Origin: Robiginitomaculum sp.
GTDB lineage: Bacteria; Pseudomonadota; Alphaproteobacteria; Caulobacterales; Maricaulaceae
DNA: 5,443 nucleotides
Direction of reading: 5' to 3'
Assembly: GCA_002733485.1 (NCBI GenBank)
Contig: NVVU01000046.1
Span: forward strand, 19,799 to 25,241
The notes under the pieces are model-generated. The model searched no databases. It was not told the origin of the DNA and worked only from the letters and a program-made list of their open reading frames with translations. This document shows, piece after piece, positions 1 to 5,360 of this stretch. Both the position numbers and the translations under genes were made by a program. How positions within the stretch are numbered: position 1 is the first letter of the stretch; each line of letters opens with the position of its first letter.

Positions 1-858
1 AAAGGCCAGGTTGTATAGCGGCGCAGACAGGCGGTAATGCCCTTCGGCCCGCAAGGCATCGGCATTTTCCCGATCCCAGTAATTAGTCGGGTCGGGATGG
101 AACAACTCGCCCAGGTATCGGTCTGATCGCTTGTACAACAAGGTTCCTTGAGGCTCGATCACGCCGCGAAGCTCAAACGTGGTGCGTGTGAATTCCAATA
201 TTTCCAGGGACCCGTCCCTGGCAATGCTTTGTCGGGTTACATTGGTCAGAGACAAGGCAGGGTTTTGATTGATTTCGATAAAAATGCCTGATTTGGCAAA
301 ATAGGTCAGCGGTTTTTTATGGTCCCGGCCATCATGAATCATCACATCATCAAGAACGCCATTTTGTACATCTCGCGCAAAAATTGTCAGGTTCAGTGCC
401 GGGGTGACAAATTCACCGGGGCGCACGATGGATGAGGCAATATCGGAGCGTACTTTATAGATGGCTTCGCGCATGGCTTTGTAGGCAGCTGGCTGCACCC
501 AGGTATTGATGACCAGGTTTGCCAAAACTGCCAACACGGCGATACGCATGACCGGTGCAATCACGGCCCAGCGTGTCATGCCGCCGGCAAAGGCCACCAT
601 AAATTCATTATCGGTATGAAGGCGCTGGACCGCATAGCCAACCGAGATAAAGAGGGCAAAGGGCAGGATAATGGAAATCAGTTGCGGCAGTGCCAGCAGG
701 GTAATCTGGATATAGGCGAGCAGGCTGGCCCGGTCATCAACAATCATATCCAGTGCAGCAAGGCTTTGGGTCAGCAAGGCAAGGGCGCTCAGGACCAGCG
801 TGGTCACCACAAAGGGGCGGAAGGTCTCACGGATGAAATAGCCTTGCAGCGTTTTCAT
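1..858 (-). CDS. lptF: LPS export permease LptF, 5' part (gene continues beyond left edge)
   Basis: LptF is one of the two inner-membrane permease subunits of the LptB2FG ABC exporter, which extracts lipopolysaccharide from the inner membrane and passes it to the periplasmic Lpt bridge. Reading the reverse complement from ATG at 858-856 gives 286 uninterrupted codons to base 1, starting MKTLQGYFIRETFRPF. Visible parts are a first hydrophobic segment (about residues 15-33), a second (about 52-78), the family motif LHTDNEFMVAFAGGMT (about 80-95), a third membrane segment (about 97-120), and a long periplasmic beta-rich region (about 125-270). The sequence then enters the next membrane region (RLSAPLYNLAF). 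Relatives have roughly 360-400 residues, so the last membrane helices are missing here. No in-frame start codon lies between this ATG and the upstream stop at 916-918. A purine-rich AGAGAGG (minus strand, 877-871) and GAGAAG close to the ATG could serve as ribosome binding site. LptF is preferred over its paralogue LptG because of the divergent position next to pepA, as in E. coli; LptG is the main alternative. Confidence 0.9.
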   Translation of the reverse strand, partial: MKTLQGYFIRETFRPFVVTTLVLSALALLTQSLAALDMIVDDRASLLAYIQITLLALPQLISIILPFALFISVGYAVQRLHTDNEFMVAFAGGMTRWAVIAPVMRIAVLAVLANLVINTWVQPAAYKAMREAIYKVRSDIASSIVRPGEFVTPALNLTIFARDVQNGVLDDVMIHDGRDHKKPLTYFAKSGIFIEINQNPALSLTNVTRQSIARDGSLEILEFTRTTFELRGVIEPQGTLLYKRSDRYLGELFHPDPTNYWDRENADALRAEGHYRLSAPLYNLAF

Positions 859-1021
859 TCTTCTCGAAAACCTCTCTGAACGCGGGTAAAATTGCCCCTG
901 ACGTGCGTTACCCCATTAACAAACGTCTCTTGCTGATATGGCGTGGAGGCGATGAGCACAAGGCCTGTATAGCGAAGCTTGCGTTTAGAGGCGAAAGCCC
1001 TAGGTTTATGCAAAACATCAT

Positions 1022-1026
1022 GGGGT
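1022..1026 (+). promoter_or_regulatory. Probable ribosome binding site deciding the pepA start
   Basis: GGGGT lies 6 bases before ATG 1033 and 9 bases before ATG 1036. This supports one of these two adjacent ATGs rather than the in-frame TTG at 979, which would add 18 residues with no family resemblance. The match to the Shine-Dalgarno consensus is moderate. Confidence 0.5.
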
Positions 1027-1032
1027 AAGAAA

Positions 1033-2508
1033 ATGATGAAAGTCGAGTTTACCAGTTCCGCCACATATGAAGGCGCGGTGGTCGCACCTGTATTTGCAGA
1101 TAATCGCCATAGCGTCGGTGCCGATGCGCTGGACAAAGCCAGTGATGGCACCATAAGCCGTGCCCAGAAAGGCTCACGCTTTACCGGAAAGTCAGGGCAA
1201 GTACTTGTAATCAATGCGCCATCCGGCGTGAAGGCCCAAGCCGTCGTCCTCGGTGGTATGGGCGACCGCGATGCCGCAGACGCGCTGGCTTGGGAGGCCT
1301 TTGGCGCTCGTGCCATGCAGGCGGTGCAGTGCTCAGGGGCCAAGACCCTGGTGTTTGATCAGCGTGATATGGATGCTCCGGCCTGTGCCCGCGCCGCCTT
1401 TGGCGCGCTGCTGGCGGCCTATCGTTTTGACAAATACCGCACCACGCTGAAAGACGATAAAAAGCCCTCAATTGCCGCCATTCGCGTAATTTGCAGTGAT
1501 TCGGCCGTCGCCAAGGCCGCCTTTTCGCCTTTGGGCGAAACCGCCGAAGGGGTTTGCCTGGCCCGCGACCTGGTGTCCGAACCGGCCAATGTGCTACACC
1601 CCGAATCCTTTGCCAAACGGGCGCAGGATCTGGAAGAATTTGGTCTGGAAGTGCAAATTCTCGACGAAAAGGACATGAAAAAACTGGGCATGAACGCCTT
1701 GCTCAGCGTTGGTCAGGGCTCAAATTACGGTTCCAAACTGGCGGTGATGTCGTGGTTTGGTGCCAAAGACCGTAAAGAGGCCCCGCTGGTGCTGGTCGGC
1801 AAGGGCGTGTGCTTTGATACCGGTGGTATCTCGCTCAAACCCGGTGCCGGCATGTGGGACATGAAAGGCGATATGGGCGGGGCCGCTGCGGTCACTGGTA
1901 CTATGCGCGCGCTGGCCGGGCGCAAGGCCCGGGCCAATGTCATCGGCATTATCGGCCTGGTGGAAAATATGCCCGATGCGGCAGCCACCCGCCCCGGCGA
2001 TATTGTTACCTCGGCCGATGGCCAGACCATCGAAGTGCAAAACACAGACGCTGAAGGGCGGCTGGTTCTGGTCGATGCGCTTTGGTATGGTTTGCGCTTT
2101 AAGCCAAAGCAAATCATTGATTTTGCAACGCTTACCGGGGCGATTATTATAGCATTGGGCAACGAAAATGCAGGTATGTTTTCCAATGATGATGCGCTGG
2201 CCAGCGCGCTGGAGACGGCCGGAAAATCGGCTGGCGAACCCCTGTGGCGACTGCCATTGGGCTCTGGCTATGACAAGTTGATCGACAGCAAATACGCCGA
2301 TATGAAAAACATTGGCGGCCGTGGGGCCGGGTCCATCACGGCGGCGCAATTCCTGCGCCGTTATGTTGGCGAGACCCCCTGGGCTCATGTGGATATTGCC
2401 GGTACCGCCTGGAAAGATAAATCAGACGATCCGCGCGAGCCGGTCTGGGCGACGGGTTACGGGGTGCGTCTGATGGACAATTTCGTCGCAGAGCAGTGTG
2501 AAAGCTAG
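1033..2508 (+). CDS. pepA: Leucyl aminopeptidase PepA (peptidase family M17)
   Basis: PepA is a cytoplasmic, two-metal, normally hexameric aminopeptidase that removes N-terminal residues, especially leucine, from peptides. The protein has 491 residues from ATG 1033 (490 if ATG 1036 is used), close to the 503 of E. coli PepA. The N-terminal domain covers about residues 1-155 and the catalytic domain about 170-491. Metal ligands and catalytic residues are all in place by comparison with E. coli: K257 and D262 in GKGVCFDTGG, catalytic K269 in SLKPG, D280 in MKGDMGGAAAV, and the family signature NTDAEGRL at 337-344 with D339, E341 and catalytic R343. The enzyme should therefore be active. It is transcribed divergently from lptF and overlaps holC at its 3' end, which suggests cotranscription and translational coupling with holC. 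E. coli PepA also binds DNA (cer recombination, carAB control); nothing here shows whether that holds in this organism. I found no convincing sigma-70-type promoter in 859-1032. Confidence 0.97.
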   Translation: MMKVEFTSSATYEGAVVAPVFADNRHSVGADALDKASDGTISRAQKGSRFTGKSGQVLVINAPSGVKAQAVVLGGMGDRDAADALAWEAFGARAMQAVQCSGAKTLVFDQRDMDAPACARAAFGALLAAYRFDKYRTTLKDDKKPSIAAIRVICSDSAVAKAAFSPLGETAEGVCLARDLVSEPANVLHPESFAKRAQDLEEFGLEVQILDEKDMKKLGMNALLSVGQGSNYGSKLAVMSWFGAKDRKEAPLVLVGKGVCFDTGGISLKPGAGMWDMKGDMGGAAAVTGTMRALAGRKARANVIGIIGLVENMPDAAATRPGDIVTSADGQTIEVQNTDAEGRLVLVDALWYGLRFKPKQIIDFATLTGAIIIALGNENAGMFSNDDALASALETAGKSAGEPLWRLPLGSGYDKLIDSKYADMKNIGGRGAGSITAAQFLRRYVGETPWAHVDIAGTAWKDKSDDPREPVWATGYGVRLMDNFVAEQCES

Positions 2509-2965
2509 TTTGGCTAGCACCGAACATTGGTTTTATCATCTCGAGCGCTCGACGCTGGAAACCGCCTTGCCGCCACTGCTGGAAAAGGTTCTGGAACGCG
2601 GCTGGCGTGCGCTGATCCGCTCTAGCGATTCCGAAGCCTTGCTGGCGCTGGACCGTCATTTATGGACCCATCGACCCGACAGTTTTCTGCCCCATGGCTT
2701 GAGTAGCGAGCCTCGGGCTGCCACACAGCCGATATTGCTGACCCATACGGCGGATAATGAGAACAATGCCCAGATCGTTATTCTGATCCATGGGGCGGAG
2801 ATGCCGGATATTAATGGCGTGGAGCGTTGTGTCACCATGTTTGACGGGGCCGATCAACAGGCACTGGACCAAACGCGCCAGCGCTGGAAAAGTGCCCGGG
2901 ACGATGGGGCTACGGTCTCTTACTGGCGACAGGATGGCGATGGCCGCTGGGCCAAACAAGGCTAG
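2498..2965 (+). CDS. holC: DNA polymerase III chi subunit HolC
   Basis: Chi is an accessory subunit of the polymerase III clamp-loader complex that contacts single-strand binding protein and so ties the replisome to SSB-coated DNA. The 155-residue product (from GTG 2498) matches the family along its length: FYHLERSTLETALPPLLEKV at about 12-31, GWRALIRSSDSEALLALDRHLW at about 35-56, the conserved surface W56...P60...F63-LPH, a central strand QPILLT, and a C-terminal block with ERCVTMFDGADQQALDQTRQRWK followed by YWRQDGDGRW. E. coli chi has 147 residues and the same W...P...F-PH arrangement. The GTG start overlaps the last 11 bases of pepA; TTG at 2510, just after the pepA stop, is an alternative giving 151 residues. 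Neither has a strong ribosome binding site, so translation probably depends on coupling to pepA. The pepA-holC pair is also found in E. coli, where valS follows; here a repeat-rich spacer follows. The usual gammaproteobacterial partner psi (HolD) is generally not recognised in alphaproteobacteria. Confidence 0.93.
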   Translation: MKASLASTEHWFYHLERSTLETALPPLLEKVLERGWRALIRSSDSEALLALDRHLWTHRPDSFLPHGLSSEPRAATQPILLTHTADNENNAQIVILIHGAEMPDINGVERCVTMFDGADQQALDQTRQRWKSARDDGATVSYWRQDGDGRWAKQG

Positions 2966-2990
2966 GGCCATGCAGTGCCATGCCTCTAAG

Positions 2991-3015
2991 TGTCATCCCG
3001 GCCTCCGAGCCGGGA
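2991..3015. repeat. Half-element of a TGTCATCCCGG intergenic palindrome, with hairpin
   Basis: The sequence starts TGTCATCCCGG and contains a perfect 7-bp stem (2996-3002 pairing with 3009-3015) around a 6-base loop. It resembles the left arm of alphaproteobacterial intergenic palindromes, but no matching right arm ending in ATGACA follows. It lies 25 bases after the holC stop. It could act as a transcription terminator hairpin for pepA-holC, although the usual run of T residues is absent (AAGGCAGG follows). Confidence 0.45.
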
Positions 3016-3101
3016 AGGCAGGCCTGGTTTTGGGGTGGGGATGGTGCGAGCTTATTCCATACCGGCGGGGTTGGAGTACTGTTTTGGTGATTGCCTCAAC
3101 C

Positions 3102-3181
3102 TGTCATTGTCGGGCTTGTCCCGGCGATCCAGAACGACCTTTTAACAAAACTGGATTACCGGGATGAACCGGGTAATGACA
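3102..3181. repeat. Imperfect palindromic intergenic repeat, unit A copy 1
   Basis: Two 31-base arms (3102-3132 and 3151-3181) are inverted copies that match at about 23 of 31 positions, separated by an 18-base A/T-rich loop. The outer ends are TGTCATT / AATGACA and the inner ends ATCCAG / CTGGAT. Several mismatches would still pair as G-U in RNA. The same unit occurs at 5121-5201. Such elements are typical of alphaproteobacterial spacers; as RNA it would form a long stem-loop between holC and the cobT-like gene. Confidence 0.85.
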
Positions 3182-3198
3182 CCAATGGAAGAAGGCAT

Positions 3199-3247
3199 CC
3201 CTCATCCTGAGGGATTGCGGAGCAGTCGTCTCTAAGGATGGATGGGG
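3199..3247. repeat. CCTCATCCTGAG-type stem-loop repeat, unit B copy 1 (degenerate)
   Basis: The left arm is CCCTCATCCTGAGG (3199-3212) and the right arm AAGGATGGATGGGG (3234-3247). The core ATCCT/AGGAT pairs well, while the outer part is imperfect because the right arm carries extra bases relative to unit B copy 2. The loop GATTGCGGAGCAGTCGTCTCT is longer than in copy 2 and can itself form a short inner stem. It begins 17 bases after unit A, the same order as in the second composite element. Confidence 0.7.
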
Positions 3248-3252
3248 CAAAA

Positions 3253-3270
3253 CCGGAGTCCAGACTCCGG
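3253..3270. repeat. Perfect 18-bp palindrome upstream of the cobT-like gene
   Basis: CCGGAGTC, a two-base spacer CA, and GACTCCGG form an exact inverted repeat with 8-bp arms. It follows unit B directly and ends 89 bases before the ATG at 3360. It may be a further part of the composite intergenic repeat, or a dimeric protein-binding site; a two-base loop makes an RNA hairpin less likely. It has no counterpart next to the second composite copy. Confidence 0.6.
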
Positions 3271-3359
3271 ATTAAACACCGTCAAAAAAATCATGCATTG
3301 CGCCTGTATAGAGCGCATAAGGCGAGGCATACTGCCTTTTTAGAATCACAGGAAACGCT

Positions 3360-4367
3360 ATGGCTCTTGCACTACCAAGCGCACCATTTGACGATTTGCG
3401 CACGCTCATTGCCAATTGCCCGGCCGCCAATGAAGACGCGCGGGTGCGGGCCATGCTGCGGCAGGACCAGATAGCTCTGCCGGCGGGCGAGCTGGGCCGT
3501 TTGGCGGATCTGGCGGTATGGTTGGCCAGCTGGCAGGGTGGCGATACCCCCCATATTGATCGTCCCATGGTGGCGGTGTTTGCCTCTGCTCATCAGATCA
3601 CTGCGAAGGGAATATCGCGCTATAACGCGGCGCGTGCGCGCGAAATGACTGATGCTGTGCTGCAAGGCACCGGCGCGGTCAACCAGATTGCCAAGGCTGC
3701 CGGAGCGGGGCTTAAAGTGTTTGAACTGGCGCTGGAGGAGCCAACCCCGGACATTACCCAGGGTGCGGCGCTCAGCCAGCGCGATTGTGCCTCCACCATG
3801 GCCTATGCCATGCAGGTGCTGGAAGAAAAGCCGGATGTTTTGTGCATCGGGGTGGTCGGTGCCGGAGCCACCACGGCGGCCGGGGCTATGGCGCTGGCGC
3901 TTTATGGTGGCACACCGGCCTTTTGGGCGGTGGCCGGATCGGCGGTTGATGATGAAAAAATGCTGGCTGCAAAAGCCAAAGTTATCGGCGCGGCGGTGGA
4001 TCATCACAGCGGTAATCTGGATGACCCTCTGGAGGTTTTGCGACGCCTTGGCGGGCGCGATATGGCCGGGGCCGCCGGGGCTATATTGGCGGCGCGCCAT
4101 CAGGGAGTGCCGGTTGTTCTGGACGGCTTTGCCTCGTGTGCGGCGGCAGCGGTATTGCACCGCATTAACCGCGCCGCAGTGGATCATTGCGTGGCCGGAT
4201 CAGTGACACCGCGCGATTCGCATCGCGCCATTTTGGACCGGCTGGGCAAACAGCCTATTCTGGATTTGGGCCTGGGTCTTGGGGACGGTTCCGGCGCTGC
4301 CCTGGCCATTAATGTGCTGCGTGCGGCCATTGCCTGTCATAACGACCTTGGCCGTACGGACAATTAG
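3360..4367 (+). CDS. CobT-family nicotinate-nucleotide phosphoribosyltransferase with altered active-site motifs
   Basis: CobT transfers the phosphoribosyl group of nicotinate mononucleotide to 5,6-dimethylbenzimidazole, making the lower-ligand nucleotide of cobalamin in the cytoplasm. The 335-residue protein has the usual family length and layout. It has a helical N-terminus, DRPMVAVFASAHQI (67-80), GTGAVNQIAKAAG (103-115), a phosphate-loop-like region GVVGAGATTAAGA (164-176), DDPLEVLRRLGGRDMAGAAGAILAAR (221-246), VPVVLDGFASCAAAA (250-264), DHCVAGS (275-281) and LGLGDGSGAALA (305-316). Ordinary CobT has FAGDHG or FAGNHG, GEMGIGNTT and GEG(T/S)GA at the three key sites; here they read FASAHQ, GVVGAGATT and GDGSGA. 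The glutamate of GEMG is thus V165, and the C-terminal glutamate that acts as catalytic base in Salmonella CobT (Glu317) is D309. The start is well supported by AGGAAA 4 bases upstream. No cobS, cobU/cobP, cobC or bluB neighbour is visible and no B12 riboswitch was seen. Family membership is firm. Whether it makes the cobalamin lower ligand, acts on another base or has lost activity cannot be decided, so the symbol cobT is withheld. Confidence 0.85.
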   Translation: MALALPSAPFDDLRTLIANCPAANEDARVRAMLRQDQIALPAGELGRLADLAVWLASWQGGDTPHIDRPMVAVFASAHQITAKGISRYNAARAREMTDAVLQGTGAVNQIAKAAGAGLKVFELALEEPTPDITQGAALSQRDCASTMAYAMQVLEEKPDVLCIGVVGAGATTAAGAMALALYGGTPAFWAVAGSAVDDEKMLAAKAKVIGAAVDHHSGNLDDPLEVLRRLGGRDMAGAAGAILAARHQGVPVVLDGFASCAAAAVLHRINRAAVDHCVAGSVTPRDSHRAILDRLGKQPILDLGLGLGDGSGAALAINVLRAAIACHNDLGRTDN

Positions 4368-4491
4368 GTCCGGATCCCAAGCATGCATTTCTGATTGCCT
4401 GACAGGCAGGATTATGACTTGTACCACCGTAAATAAGACGCACTCTTAGTCTGAAAACAAAATAAGCCCCCAATATCTGGAGAAAATTTCC

Positions 4492-5109
4492 ATGAAGTTA
4501 TATACCTCGGCCCATGCCCCCAATCCCGAGCGGGTACACATGTTTTTGCGTGAAAAAGGCGTGGATGATCTGGAAACCGTGCAGATCAATATTATGGAGG
4601 GCGAGCACAAGACCAGCGATTATCGTGCGCTCAGCCCGTTTGCTCAGATCCCGGCACTGGAGCTGGATGACGGGCGGGTGTTGACCGAAAGTCGGGCCAT
4701 TTGTCGCTACCTTGAAGGTATTTACCAGGAGCCAAATTTGTTTGGCACGACCCCCGAAGAAACTGCCTTTATCGAAATGTATGATCGGCGGGTGGAATTT
4801 ATGTTTCTGTTGCCGCTGGCCTGGTGGATACGCCACGGTCATCCGGCCTTTACCGTTCTTGAAAAACAAATCGCCGATCTGGCCCCGCGTGGTGAAAAGG
4901 GCTTTCGCTATTTTGCCAAATGGCTGGATAAAGAGCTGGCCGGGCGGGATTTTGTTGCCGGGGATCGCTTTACCATTGCCGATATCACCGCCTTTGCCTC
5001 GGTTGGTTTCGCTCGGGTGGCCAAATGGAAACCCGATGCAGAGGAACTGCCCAATCTGCATGCCTGGCGCGCGCGCATGATGGACCGTCCCTGCGGGCAA
5101 AAGGGATAG
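4492..5109 (+). CDS. Glutathione S-transferase family protein
   Basis: This is a cytosolic GST-like protein of 205 residues, the normal length. The N-terminal thioredoxin-like domain (about 1-78) starts MKLYTSAHAPNPERVHMFLREKG and contains the cis-proline strand QIPALELDDG (P54) and the glutathione gamma-glutamyl-binding pair E66-S67 in LTESRAICRYLE. The all-helical C-terminal domain (about 88-205) has the conserved folding motif DRFTIADITAFA, with the N-capping box T161-I-A-D164. The residue that activates glutathione is not obvious: the beta-class cysteine is absent, and S6 or N11 in TSAHAPNPERV are the candidates, as in the APNPRRV-type bacterial GSTs I recall. The substrate is unknown; detoxification of electrophiles, disulfide reduction or a ligand-binding role are all possible. 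The start is supported by GGAG at 4479-4482, 9 bases upstream. The gene stands 124 bases after the cobT-like gene and is followed 12 bases later by a large palindromic repeat, so it probably forms its own unit or the tail of a weak operon. Confidence 0.92.
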   Translation: MKLYTSAHAPNPERVHMFLREKGVDDLETVQINIMEGEHKTSDYRALSPFAQIPALELDDGRVLTESRAICRYLEGIYQEPNLFGTTPEETAFIEMYDRRVEFMFLLPLAWWIRHGHPAFTVLEKQIADLAPRGEKGFRYFAKWLDKELAGRDFVAGDRFTIADITAFASVGFARVAKWKPDAEELPNLHAWRARMMDRPCGQKG

Positions 5110-5120
5110 ATGAGTTTCTT

Positions 5121-5201
5121 TGTCATTGCCGGACCTGCCCCGGCAATCCAGATGCTGGGGATTTTATACACTGGATTACCCGAATAAATCGGGTAATGAC
5201 A
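5121..5201. repeat. Imperfect palindromic intergenic repeat, unit A copy 2
   Basis: Arms of 31 bases at 5121-5151 and 5171-5201 match as inverted copies at about 22 of 31 positions, with a 19-base loop. The ends TGTCATT / AATGACA and ATCCAG / CTGGAT are identical to copy 1 at 3102-3181, and the right arms of the two copies share CTGGATTACC and GGGTAATGACAC. It starts 12 bases after the GST stop and may form the 3' end structure of that transcript. Confidence 0.88.
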
Positions 5202-5215
5202 CAGGGAGGAAAACC

Positions 5216-5250
5216 CTCCCTCATCCTGAGCCTGTCTAAGGATGAGGGGG
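5216..5250. repeat. CCTCATCCTGAG-type stem-loop repeat, unit B copy 2
   Basis: A perfect 10-bp stem (CCCTCATCCT at 5218-5227 with AGGATGAGGG at 5239-5248) encloses an 11-base loop GAGCCTGTCTA. It follows unit A after 16 bases, the same order and orientation as at 3102-3247. It is a familiar alphaproteobacterial intergenic element; read as protein on the minus strand it gives the spurious peptide LILRQAQDE. It could also work as a terminator hairpin for the GST gene, but no T-run follows. Confidence 0.82.
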
Positions 5251-5261
5251 AAGAACAAACC

Positions 5262-5290
5262 TTGCTGATTTAACCACTTGGCTTTATCAA
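5262..5290 (+). promoter_or_regulatory. Weak candidate promoter for the last gene
   Basis: TTGCTG (5262-5267) and TATCAA (5285-5290) are separated by exactly 17 bases and match the sigma-70 -35 and -10 consensus at 3 and 4 of 6 positions. The placement, between the repeat and the next gene, is sensible, but matches of this quality arise by chance. Confidence 0.2.
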
Positions 5291-5321
5291 GGGCGGGTCT
5301 GGAATCACTCAGGCAAAAATA

Positions 5322-5339
5322 ATCTGGATTAAACCAGAT
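5322..5339. repeat. Small perfect inverted repeat before the last gene
   Basis: ATCTGG, a 6-base spacer ATTAAA and CCAGAT form a perfect inverted repeat 21 bases before the ATG at 5361, in the likely 5' untranslated region. It could be an operator or a short leader hairpin, or coincidence given its small size. Confidence 0.35.
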
Positions 5340-5360
5340 ACCAACTCAAAAGGAGCCAAC

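Larger units (their letters stand above)
2966..3359. other. Repeat-rich intergenic region between holC and the cobT-like gene
   Basis: This stretch of about 394 bases has no supportable gene. It holds, in order: a hairpin resembling half of an intergenic repeat (2991-3015); a G-rich run (GGGGTGGGG at 3032-3040); a large imperfect palindrome (3102-3181); a second stem-loop of a different family (3199-3247); a perfect 8-bp-arm palindrome (3253-3270); and the ribosome binding site of the next gene (AGGAAA at 3350-3355). No cobalamin riboswitch was recognised, although the following gene belongs to a cobalamin family. TATAGA at 3307-3312 could be a -10 element, but no -35 partner is visible. The short open frames crossing the region are explained by palindrome sequence or by read-through of gene shadows. 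Confidence 0.75.

Noticed and set aside
616..879. Plus-strand frame of 87 codons
   Set aside because: It is antisense to the lptF coding region, with a Gln/Gly-rich composition typical of reversed membrane-protein codons.
979..1032. Extended pepA start at TTG 979
   Set aside because: The extra 18 residues do not look like PepA, while ATG 1033/1036 has a ribosome binding site and gives the familiar MKVEF beginning.
855..1343. Minus-strand frame of 162 codons across the lptF/pepA spacer
   Set aside because: It overlaps the start of pepA and runs into the divergent promoter region; there is no family resemblance.
1720..2388. Long open frame on the minus strand (222 codons)
   Set aside because: It is antisense to the catalytic domain of pepA, which has all M17 motifs on the plus strand; the product has no recognisable domain and is explained by codon bias.
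3021..3044. Possible G-quadruplex around GGGGTGGGG
   Set aside because: Only two long G runs are present, flanked by GG pairs; at most a weak two-layer structure, not distinctive.
2966..3359. Cobalamin riboswitch before the cobT-like gene
   Set aside because: I looked for the B12-box and the conserved core and found neither; the structure present is explained by intergenic repeats.
3372..4187. Open frame of 271 codons on the minus strand
   Set aside because: It is antisense to the CobT-family gene, with a basic, low-complexity product rich in Arg, Gln and His, typical of a shadow frame.
4396..4408. Small hairpin TGCCT-GAC-AGGCA after the cobT-like gene as a terminator
   Set aside because: The stem is only 5 bp and no T-run follows, so it is too weak to call.
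4498..5100. Open frame of 200 codons on the minus strand
   Set aside because: It is antisense to the GST gene over almost its full length; no family motif is visible and the plus-strand protein is clear.
3102..5250. CRISPR or transposon ends formed by the two composite repeats
   Set aside because: There are only two copies 2 kb apart in direct orientation, no regular spacers, no transposase between them and no target-site duplication visible.
4908..5258. Minus-strand frame whose N-terminal part contains LILRQAQDE
   Set aside because: That peptide is the known spurious translation of the CCTCATCCTGAG repeat; the rest is antisense to the GST gene.
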